NCBI GenBank assembly: GCA_964007475.1
Contig: OZ023274.1
Span: 72,985,303 to 73,049,302, forward strand
Length of the DNA stretch: 64,000 bases
Origin: Hybos culiciformis
Lineage: Eukaryota > Arthropoda > Insecta > Diptera > Hybotidae
Direction: 5' to 3'
In this document: piece after piece, positions 44,901 to 56,900 of the stretch
How the letters are laid out: each line of letters opens with the position of its first letter
How positions within the stretch are numbered: the stretch's first letter is position 1
Made by a program: the position numbers and the translations under genes
The notes under the pieces: model-generated
Databases searched by the model: none
What the model was told of the DNA's origin: nothing
What the model saw: the letters and a program-made list of their open reading frames with translations, nothing else

Positions 44901-47900
44901 CTAATAGACTCTTATTAGAATTTCGATTAAATGGATCAAAGATTTTGAGATTAATTAATCTCGAAAACCGATATTAAAGTTCACTTTTTTTTTCTTAAAG
45001 AGTCAATTGATTTAAAAAACCGGCGTTAAAAATCAACTTTGATTATTAACAGTGTCATTTGCGTACTTTATTAGTATCAATTCAATGTAAAATTATTTTG
45101 TGTATTCATAAAATAAAAATAAAAATAAAATGTGTATATCAAATTAAGTACGAAATTGTTTTTTCTCTCTGAGTACACCCATACTTACATAATTATTAGA
45201 CTGTATAACAAAAAAATATTTGCTGTAGGTAATCTTTATCAAGAACCGGCATTATAATTTAATTTTGTTTATTAAAGATCTCATTTGATCATGTTATGAG
45301 TATACAATCAACAAAAAAAGGATTCCAAAAAAACATGTATTGATTTTTTTTTTGAGTACACCTATACTAAGATAATTATTAGACTGTATAATATGAAATA
45401 TTTTTTCGATGTAGGGAATCTCTATCAAGAACCGGCATTATAAATCACTTTTGTCACTTTTAAAGATCTCATTTGATCATGTTATTAGTATCCATCCGAA
45501 AATTGTACAGTGTGAGGGAGAAAAAACAAGTGAAAAGAAAAAAAAATTCTTTATTTACATTTTGGTTTTAATACAGTTGTCCTTCTCTTGTTTTCTTCTA
45601 TCTTGTTCTTTCTGGAGAAAATAAAATAGCATTTATTTTAGAAGCTAAATTGACAAAAATCGAGAACGCGAAAATTTTTCAATATTTTTAATTATTTTTG
45701 GTAAAAAAAAAAAAATGGATTTAAATGAGAAGTGGAAAAAAATTAAAAAAAGTGGAGCTTTTTATAGGAAAGTTCATGATGAAAAAAAAAAAACTGAACA
45801 TAGAGATTTTTTTCAACTATCGGGTGAAAATTCAGTTGCTGGAAGCAGCTCATTCTTGCAGAGCGATTCTTCATCAGATGAATTCGACTTGTTCGAATGT
45901 TCGGATGAGAGCTCTGATGAAGAATTTGAAAACGACAATAATGCGTTAAACCTTCAAGAGGAATTGCGATCTTGGGCTATTACGCATAATTTAACCCATG
46001 CAGCCTTAAAAGACTTGTTGGTAATTTTGAAGCCATCTTTTCCACAACTTCCTAAAGATCCAAGGACATTAATGGAAACTCCAGTTCAAAAAATTTCACT
46101 TGTAGAACTCGGACATAATGGTAAGTATCAAAAAAACTGAATAAATGTAATGAAAAAAAAACCATTTTTCAGACTGACTGTCACAAAACATTTTTTCTCC
46201 TTTAAATAGGCTCTTACTGGCACCAAGGGGTTGAAAATTGTCTGCGATTAGCTTTTCAAGATTTGAATCACTCCCTTGAAGTCAAAATCAACATCAACAT
46301 CGACGGTTTGCCAGTGTATAAAAGCTCAAAATTGCAGTTTTGGCCCATATTATTTAATGTGTATAAATTAGATAAAGTTAAGCCAATGGTAGCTGGAATT
46401 TTTTGCGGAACTTCCAAGCCAAACAACATAGTTGATTTCTTGAGACCATTCGTTTTAGAGTTGTCAAATATTCTAATAAATGGGATTAAAATCAATGACA
46501 ACACGTTGAAAGTATCAGTGCGTGCTTTCATATGCGACTCACCCGCTAGGGCATTCATAAAAGGTAAAAAATTTTCAATTGGCGAACAATTCATCTTATT
46601 GCTATTAACCATATTACTGAGTCATCGTTTCAGCAATTCACTGTAAAATAATTCACCTATCGGTTATTAATTGAGCTTTCCATGTTGTTGATTTTGAATT
46701 GTAGACAGCTCCCGTCTGCCCCTGTCGTATGCCACCCGTCTACCCCTCGTCTACCCCCCGTCTACCCTCCGTCTACCTACCGTCTACCCCCGTCTACTCC
46801 CGCCTACCACCCGTCTACCCCCCGTCTGCCCTTCCCGTCATCCCCTCTGGTCTGCTCCTCCCGTCTACCCCCCGTGTACCCCCGTCTACCCCCCGTCTAC
46901 CCCCCGTCTACCCCCCGTCTACCCCCGGCTACCCCCCGTCTACCTCCCGCCTACCCCCCGTCTACCCCCGTCTACCCCCCGTCTACCCCCGGCTACCCCC
47001 CGTCTACCTCCCGCCTACCCCCGTCTACCCCCCGTCTACCCCCCGTCTACACCCCGTCTACCCCCCGTCTACCCCCCGTCTACCCCCCGTCTGCCCTTCC
47101 CGTCATCCCCTCTCGTCTGCTCCTCCCGTCCTGTCTTACCGTCAGCCCCTCCGGTCTGCCCTTCGGTCTGTCTCTCCGGTCTGCCCTCCGGTCTGCCCTC
47201 CGGTCTGCCCTCCGGTCTGCCCCTCCAGTCTGCCCTTCCCGTCAGCCACCACGCCTGCCCTTCCCGTCATCCCCTCTCGTCTGCTCCTCCCGTCCTGTCC
47301 TACCATCTGGCCGTCCCGTCTGCTTCTCCAGTCTGCCGCTACCGTCTGCCCCTCCCATCGTCCCTTCCCGTCTGCCGATCCCATCTGCCCCTTCCCCCTT
47401 CACATGGGGTATGTAAAATAGTATACAACCGATTCCCAGACCTACTGAATATACTCACAAAATTTCATAAAAATCGGTCTAGCCGTTTTGGACGAGTTTG
47501 TGGACTAACACAAAAACAATAAGAAAACCATGAGAAAAACACGAGAATTTTATATATATAGATAGATGAATTGTGCTTATACGGTGAAGTACTTTACATT
47601 GTACAGAGCCTAGTATTTTAAAAACATCGAATACGAAAGTTTTTTATTTATAGGCGTAAGCAATTTTAATGGACAGCATGGATGCTTGAAATGCACAACA
47701 GTTGGAGAGTACTCATATGAAAAGAGATGCAACGTATTTCCTAGAATAAAATGCCCCAAACGCACCGATGATGGTTTTCGAAAAAATCAATATGAAGAAC
47801 ACCAGAAATGCGAAACTCCCCTAAAAGACCTTCCTATTGATTTGGTGGAAGATATTCCTGTAGGAGATGAATTACATCTACTACATTTGGGAATTATGAA

Positions 47901-50900
47901 GCGATTTTTAATTGGCTTTAGGGATGGATCCTTAGGCCGCAAAACGAAATGGTCAGCTATGATCATTTCCCAAATATCCGAGCAGTTAGTGCGAATGAAA
48001 CTACCATCAGAAATTCATAGATCTGTTCGGGGACTTGATTGTTTGGCTTTTTGGAAGGGAACGGAATACCGAACATTTCTGATGTATTTAAGCATTGTGG
48101 TTTTTAAGGATTCCTTACCTAGCTTCGCATATGATCATTTCGTTTTATTATTTTGTGCGGTTACTATATGTTCTGCAGAAATATATTTTTATTTATTGCC
48201 AGTAGCTGAGCAATTAATTGAAGATTTCGTAAAACAATTTAAAGAAATTTATGGAGAACAACTGATGACAAGTAATGTCCACAACTTGATTCACTTGGTG
48301 GACGAAGTTAAAAGGTATTTAGCTTGATAGATATAAAAAAAGTCCTTCTATTCGATTCTATTTTATTTTATTAGGTTTGGTGTCCTATCAAGCTTCAGTG
48401 CCTATCCTTTTGAAACAATGTTGGGAAATATTAAGCGTTTGTTGAGAGGTGGTGCCAATCCATTAGCTCAAGCTGCCAGAAGGATAGAAGAAATTTCTAG
48501 ATCGAAATTTGTTTCAAAGGATCGGGTATTGCAAGAATATCCAGCTCTTGGAAAATTAATGAATGTTAAAAATAATAATTTAGCATCAAATTCGATTTTG
48601 GAAAATCTAGAACCAAAAATATTTTCCAACAAGGTTCATATTGGTCAAAATATCTCCCTTGATGATTCGTTTAAAAATAAATGGTTTTTGTCTACAAATA
48701 AAGTTATTGTAGCAATGTATCAAGCCTTTAAATCTAACTCCGATATTTATATAATCGGATACAATTTAACTAATACAGACAGCTTTTTCAAAACACCTAT
48801 TGATTCTAAATTATTAAACATTTTCTTTTCGAATATAAATAATTTAAATGTAACCACAAGTTTGTACAGCGTAGACGATATTGTATGTAAACTTGTACCT
48901 GTTGCCTACAAAGATAAATTAGTATTCTTTCCATTAATTCATACTTACCAAAAAAATTAACTATAATATATTATAGACTGATTATAAAAGTTAAATAAAA
49001 TATTTGTTAGTTATTTTATTTATATTTAGTTATGTTTAATAGCATTCAAATAATAATAAATTCATTTATAATGATATATGTAATACATAAAAATAATATA
49101 GTTTTAAATTAAATTATTGCATTTAATTAATATCTCATTTTAAGCTTCATAAGCATTTCACAGTTTATTTATTAGGAACTATAGTAAGACAACTTATAAG
49201 TTATAATAGAAAACTTCTTATATAAATTTAGAAAATTGCAAAACAAAATTAAATTGTAAATTATCTTAATTAAAAAGTTATTAAAAATAGTTGTTCTCAC
49301 ATTAAATTTAAAAAATAAAACATTTTTCGTTATATCAGTTTTTTAATTAAAATAAGATGTTTAATCAAATATGATTAATTGTATTTAAATATCTTAATGT
49401 GGTCAGTCAAATTATTGTTTTGCATAAAAATAAAATCTTAAGAAAATTAAAATTAAAATTTGGTATTTGTATTTCAATATCTAAATTCTTTCAAATTATT
49501 TTATAATTTTTAAAAGTTTTCCGTTTATTGTTATTGTTATTGTAATGTTTTATAATTACACTAACAAAATTAAAAATTTAAAAAAAATTTAGGAATCAAT
49601 TTGTATAATTATAAAATTTAGTTAAAAAATATTTCATTTTAAACAAATTTTAATTCAAATTTCTTTAAGATGCTTATTTTAATGCCAAACAATGCAAAAC
49701 AATAATTTGATAACATTTAGTTATTTAAATTTAATTAAAAATTCATTAAATAAATCGTATTTTAAATAAAAATTTATTTAATGAAACATATTTCATTAAA
49801 TAAATTTTTATTTAAAATACGATTTGTTTAATGAATTTTTAATTAAATTTAAATAACTAAATGTTATCAAATTATTCTTTTGCGTTGTTCGGCATTAAAA
49901 TAAGCATCTTAAGAAAATTAAAATTAAAATTTGTTTATGTATTATTAAAATAAAAATATAAATCTTGAAAAAATTAAAAAAAAAAGACAAAAAATAGACA
50001 CTGGCAGTGTGAAAATATTGCAGATTAAAAAAAAAATAATAGTAACTCAATATTTAAAAGTTAACTTCAACTAAATATAAATTTATTGAAAATTATTAAT
50101 TATTGTCTTTTTCATTGCAAATTTCTTGCACTTTGTCTTCTATTTTTTTAGCTCGAATTTTAGGCTTAGAAGCTCTTTGAACAATGACTTCAGCTCGACG
50201 CTTGCTGTTTTTCAAAATGATTTTGAAAAATTTGTGAATATCACTTAGAGAAAAGTCTTCATCGGCTATTCTAACTACACATAAAAAGCATTCTATTGTG
50301 TTTTTATATGCCTGTAGACAATGTTTTTTTTTTTCCTTATTTGAAGAAGAACCGGTCCAAGAAAATATCGTGAATAAATTACGATCAAAAAATATATCGA
50401 TCAACTCGTAACAACATGTCATGCCTTCTCCTCTTCTGGGACGGGAGCCAGTCACCACTTTCAATTCATTCACCTAAAAAATAAAAGAAAATTAATAAAA
50501 AAATTTCAAGTATTAAAAAAGAAATGTACCATTTTTATATCAAAAATAAATATAAATTACATTCATCAAAAAATTTTGACTTACAATTTTATCAATATAT
50601 TCCTTGTTTGATAATTTTTTGTCGAAATTGTCCAAATCATTTATTGTTGATATTTTCGAAAACAATTTTTCAGAAGAAGTTTTTTGTTCACTCGATTTAA
50701 GTTGGTTACTGATGGCCTTCAAGCCCAGCTCTAACTTCACATTGGAAGAATTCACTGCACCTTTTACTTCGATCATAAGCTCAATAGCATTTTTTGTTAC
50801 TTTTTCCATATTTTCCAATTTTTCAACTAAAATTTGTTGAAAGTCTTTTGTTATGATATTCAGAACTTCACTGACAGGGGTTATTGATACATGGGAATCT

Positions 50901-53900
50901 GTTATGGATGTCATATTCATTTCTGAACTACATATTGGAGTTACAGCAGATGTACAAAAGTTCACTAATTCATTATAATTATTTTGTACTACATCAACAT
51001 CTTTTAAAGTACTGGTGTTTTCCTTAATGCCTTCCTCAGTATCTGAACACTGAAGCATATCGCTAATTATATTGTTGGCATCTTTGATAGTTTCAATATT
51101 TTTTCTTTTAACCACACATTCCATTTCAACGCAATTTTTTTCAGGGTTAGAATCTCCATTATTGAATAGTTTTATGAAACCATGACCAATTGATAATTTT
51201 GGCCAATATAGGATTCCATTTTTTTCCCATTTATGAGGAACAGCTGTTAATTCTGTTTTCCCTCTTTCAATCGTTTGTACTATTTTGTACATTTTATTGA
51301 ACCTTTTACCCTAAAAAATAAAAACAACAAATAAATGAATTTGTGAATGACTGAGACAAAATATCATGTTTTCCATTCACTGATTATAAAATACAAAAAA
51401 AAAAAATATTTTTTTAATTAATAGGTACTAATTAGAAAATATTTAAATTGAAATATCAAAAAAAAAAAATTTATTACCTACGTAAGAATTCAAATTTTAT
51501 GAAAATATTTAATTTAATTTTTTCAAAAATATTTAAAAAAAAATTTTTGACAAAGAATGAAAGAACACTATTTTTTGTCTTGCTCACTGACAAATTTGTT
51601 TTTTTATTATTTTTTTTTCTTTTTTCATTTGTACTATTTTATTCGAAAATGTTTTTTTTCCAAAAATATTCTTAGAAAATAAATAAATAAATGTTTTTTT
51701 CTTTTAAAATATTTTTGTAAGAAATTAAATTGTATTATTTGTACACAATTTTATTATGTTAAATTTTTTTTTTTCATACGTTACGACTTACCGATTTAAA
51801 AAAAAAATTTATTTTCAAACAAGATTTTTTCGACGAAAATAATTTTTTTTTCTATCTGTTGGCAGGCACGATAGAATGTATCAATGAATCAATGAAAAAA
51901 TCAATTATTAAATTAAATTTTATTTATTATTTTATTATATTGTATTTGTTTAAAAAAATAATTTTTTATTTTTATTAATAAAATTTGAATGCAACCACGA
52001 CGAATCTGAACACTTTATTAAAAACTACGAAGTTGTTAGGAAAAAGCCGGCACGCCGCCGGGCTGCTTTACAAAATACATCTAAATGAAGCGGCTTATGT
52101 TTAATGAATCAAATTAAGCCTTGGCTTAAGTGGATATTCATATACAAACTTTCAAAAATTATTTTCTCATTTAAAGTGAGACAAACAAGTTTTTTAGACA
52201 AACCACAGAATTAATTTTAACCTGCCATTGCAAAATAAATTCTGTGATTTGTCTAATAAAAAAAGTTCATTTCTTAAAAAAACCATTTTACTTTTTTGAC
52301 CATTTGACTTTAAACAGAATTGTGATTTCAGTTATGTTTTGTACATATTATACTCAATGCACATGTAGGGCTTCAATTTGAAATGTTTGAACAAAATATT
52401 ATTTTATTTTAAAACTTTTGTTTAATAAATAAAAATAATATTTACCATTATGTCAATAATTATTATAAAAATGTTAATAAAAAATTTTATATTTGCTAGC
52501 ATTGAAACAGAAAATAGATGAGCGGCCGGCGCGGCTAATGTTTGCAAATACGATGAATAAAAAAAATTGGTTCAAAAAATATAAAAAAAGAGACGTGTAT
52601 ATTATTATTTTCGATATATTTTGTTACTTGTTGTGTTGAAACAAGAACAAAAGAGACAAAAATATAAATACACCTTTTGTTTCTTTGCTTGATTTGTGTA
52701 AAATATTAGAGGTTTCGTAGAATAGTTTTCGACATATTTTTTTCTTTCTATCTGATAATTTTTATCTTTAATTTTTATATTTCGATTTGTCTTTCGATTA
52801 ATAACTTTTCCATAATAAAAAATAATAAAAGGTAAATAGCAAGGACGGTTACTGGCACATATCTATATCTATCTATCTATATATATAAAACCGAAGTTGA
52901 TGTGTGTCTGTTTGTCTGTTTGTATGTTCCGAAAAGGCTCCTAAACCACTCAACCGATGGTTTTCAAACTTACACCATGTCTTGGTGTCGGGTCGGGGGT
53001 CGTTATAGGCTATTTTAAAATTTTTTGACCTCCTACACAGGGACCTCACTGGGGCGGATTTTAAAAGTTCGTCCGATTTCATTCAAATTTGGTACGTAAA
53101 AAGAGGAAGTGATTACACACAAATTCCGTAACAAAAAATTTGTTCACCTCCTACCCAAGAACCTCCTACCCAGCGACCTCCCATTGGGGCGGATTTGAAA
53201 AATTCGTCTGATTTCATTCAAATTTGGTATGTAAAAAGAGAAACTGATTACACACAAATTTCTTAACAAAAAATTTATTGACCTCATAGGGGAGGACTTC
53301 AAAAGTTTGTCCGATTTCATTTAAATTTGTTACATTAAAATGATAAAACACACGAATTTGGTAACAAAAAATTTGGCTCTCTCTTTTTAGGGGGCCTCTT
53401 CGAATATATAGAAATCAATTTCTACTAATAACTACAAAATATTAAAAACCGATCGTTTCGAAATTTACACCGTCTCTTCGTCTCGGAGTCGTTTTAGGCT
53501 ATTTTAAAATTTGAATGGCACCCTACCCAGAAACCCCTCCCGGGGAGGACTGCCAAAGTTCTTCCAATTTCATTCAAATTTGATTCATAAAAAGAGGAAA
53601 TGGATAAAAACACAAATTTGGTTTGGTTTGGAAACCTGTTTGAGGGAAGGATATCATTCGATTTCATACAATTTAAGTGTTGAATAAGTAGAAATGATGA
53701 ATATTAATTCTTCTTAGATATTTTCACAAATTTATCAAATAACTAGCTCCTATAATTGTTCATCAATCTGACAACAAAAATTTCACTTAAAACGTGTGTT
53801 CCACAACAACGTGTGTGCGGGTACAGCTAGTCATCTATATTATTGAAAGTTATTTAATCCCTGATTGATTTTTGATTTTTATTTAGAAAATTTTATGTGG

Positions 53901-56900
53901 GAGATAAACTCAAAGAGCGCGGGTGAACGTGGCGGGGGGTAAGCTACTATAGAAACCGCTTTATAGGGACCAGATATAGTTATAGGGTACTACAAATTTT
54001 GATCAAAGACACACACATACACTCACACCCGCCATACTCACACACACACACACACACACATACACACACACACACACACATACACACACACACACACGCT
54101 CACACACACACACGCTCACACACGCACACACACGCACACACACGCACACACACACACGCACACACACGCACACACACACACACGCACGCACACACACACG
54201 CTCACGCACACAAAAGGCGGGCGCACACACGCACACAAACACACACACGCGAGCGCACACACACGCACACACACACAAGCGCATACACACAACACGGCGG
54301 ACACAGGTAATCACAAATTAATTTACCGATTAAATTAAATTCCTTCGAACCATAAAATGATGTTATTAAATTTTCAAGATCTGGATGAATTACTTAAAAG
54401 TTTGTTTTATGTTTTATGATAATAGAGGGAAAGTGATATGGAGAAAAATTTACTTTAAATTAGTTTTTAAATATTTTGTCTAGTTAATTCTCGCTGAAAT
54501 AAGCAATGATTTTTTATATTCGTTGTTTGTTATAAATTACAAGATTAATTTCAGTCATCGGAAATTAAAATGTTACCCCAATCCCATACAATTGTTCATG
54601 TCCTCCATTGCCAACTTAAATAAATCAAAGAAATACTATGAAAAAATTTTAAAATTTGATGATTAACTTAAATTTTGCTAAGGGTATTCAATGTTTTTAG
54701 CTGTATATTCGGCACAATTGCATTGTTTCTTGCCTTGCATAAAGTTTCAGGAAAATATGTTTTCCATTTGACTTATATAAACTTACAATGTTGTATTATT
54801 ATTAATATTAAATATTTCGCTATAAAAAATTCTGATAAAAAATTTACATGCTAATAAAATATATAAAATTACACATGCTAATAAAATGTAAATTACAAAA
54901 TACATATAAAGTATTAATTGCATTTATATTTTTATTCATTTATTATGTATACCTCTTTTACATTTTTAATTTTTTATTATTTATATGAAATAAAAAAAAA
55001 TTTGAGAGTGACCAATACTTATACAAAATATATTATACAGAAAAAAAAAGGCAAAAAATGTGTTATACCAGCGACAAATTATACTTATAATGTAATTGTA
55101 GTATGTTAATATCTCCTTATTAGTCCGTTTTTATCTTCTTACTGAGCAAAATTAGACTTATAATTTTCGCCTTTTTTGGGGTAATAAGGGGATTCGCTAC
55201 CTTTATTAGTACGTTATTAGGATGTAGAATCATTCTCATAACGTATTTGTATTCCCTTATAAAGCTAATTTGTTAGTTGGGAAATATACAGTCGAAACTA
55301 ATCAAAACCCAACATCATACGCAAGAATAAAAAAACTGATACGTTTTATTTAAGTACATTAACATGGATAGCTGGACGTTGAGAAAGAAATTTCAAAATC
55401 TTAGTGGTTAATGTAGTTTTCGACTATTGAAATCAAGATAAAAGAGTTTTGACTGTAAAATTAAATTGTGGAACAAACAGGGTAATTTGTAATTTTTAAA
55501 CAAATAATTTGATAAGCAAACAAATAAATTTTTATTATAATAAATTGAGTGCACATAATAGTCAAATATTTATAATACTTTTAATTTTGTTGATCCATAA
55601 ATATTTATTCATTACATTGATTTAAATATATATCACCCGTACTGACCTAGACCTGATAATATAATATATAAGTACTTTTTTTTATCCTATACCATACCAT
55701 GCTGTTATTTCCTTTTGAAATTTTTATTATTTTCCAAAGATGCGGATTTCTGGTTATATACGTATAATGCCACTTAATCCTACATTAACTTCTGCTAATC
55801 TTATAAATACATTTGATTTCACTTAGAAACCGAACAATAAACAAAAATCTATTAAATAATTTTATGATATTAATTTTTTATTTTCTTAAATTTTATACTT
55901 ATGAGCGCCTCTGGGATGGAGAAAACAGGAAATTTTTATATTAATAAAAAAAACAGAATGAATCAAAATATGAAAAAATAAATTATAGTACCTAAAAATT
56001 GTATATTAAGTTATGAACTGGAATGTACTTACTTACATACTAATTATATAAATTAGACGTATGCAAGCACGTATACTCATAAGTATTAATGTCCCCTTGT
56101 TATTGATATTTAAACACTTTCTAAATGATTAAATGAAGAACAAAAAAATTAAATGATCCAAAATCTTATTAAAAATCATCCAAGAAACTTATTTTTATCA
56201 TTTCGTAAGCTAGAAGTTATCACATTAGCTTCACAAGGCTTTTGTAGATAGTCGTTACCAGTGGGATATTCAAAAATTTTAACAAACTGGTACAGTTGAA
56301 AAAAGAAATTTGAGATACTCACTCATGCAGTATTTTTGTAGAAAAAAAAAATGATATCTATGAAAAAATTAATAATGAAAAATTGTAGATTTGGTACCTT
56401 AATTTAATAATACTAAACAATTGTTTGTATTGCATTAATTATAAATATTCTTAATTTTTAGTTGAAATAGAATAGTTCTCAATTAGACATATTACTAATA
56501 CTGACTTTGAAATTTGTTGACCTAACCTTAAGCAACTATCCTAAAATAAAATTAAGTAATCAAATACTCTCTAACTTTATCATAATATTTAACATTCTAA
56601 ACGAAACTAATGTCAACATTAAAATTTTCCATTTCAATTTATACAATATACATATTTATAAATAGCAAAATTAATTATTGAAAGTGATATTTAAGTAGTG
56701 TTGTTAACTATCAAATTACTTCAATATATAGTTAACGAATTCTCAATCCTTTATGATTTTCAATCCTAGAAATATAAATTATATTTAAAATATTTTGTAC
56801 CTATGAATATAATGTACATGTACAATTTCTATAAGTCCTTATTAATTCAAATTCACATGATAAAAGATAGTCATCAAAAGAAATTATTTTATTATGTATG

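Larger units (their letters stand above)
44890..51320. mobile_element. Two-gene DNA transposon, EnSpm/CACTA-like (boundaries approximate)
   Basis: The unit comprises long direct subterminal repeats (44890-45491), a four-exon transposase-like gene (45715-48960, plus), a large inverted repeat (49641-49936) and a convergent two-exon DUF4806-like gene (50096-51292, minus). Both genes are open across all predicted junctions. The left subterminal repeat array and the two-protein content recall plant CACTA elements with their transposase plus accessory DNA-binding protein, but the class assignment is inference. I could not find matching terminal inverted repeats or a target duplication, so both outer limits are uncertain and the right end may extend to about 52 kb. 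Confidence 0.65.

Noticed and set aside
44895..44905. CACTA pentamer (TATACACTAATAG) as the left CACTA terminus
   Set aside because: No partner TAGTG end or 3-bp target duplication was found at a plausible right boundary. The pentamer is common by chance.
46268..46612. 114-codon minus-strand frame
   Set aside because: It is antisense to transposase exon 2, a shadow of the real coding exon.
46682..47421. Overlapping 230- and 244-codon proline-rich open frames
   Set aside because: They are translations of a CCCCGTCTAC-type tandem repeat, open in more than one frame, with no domain. They lie inside an intron insertion.
50604..50840. 78-codon plus-strand frame
   Set aside because: It is antisense to the DUF4806-like gene, whose minus-strand frame is longer and has matching splice sites.
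53999..54314. His/Thr-rich and Cys/Val-rich open frames on both strands
   Set aside because: They arise from a (CA)n microsatellite.
55100..55260. Repeated CCTTATTAG/CCTTTATTAG motifs considered as the right end of the two-gene transposon
   Set aside because: They do not match the left subterminal ACCGGCATTA repeats, and no terminal inverted repeat pair could be made.
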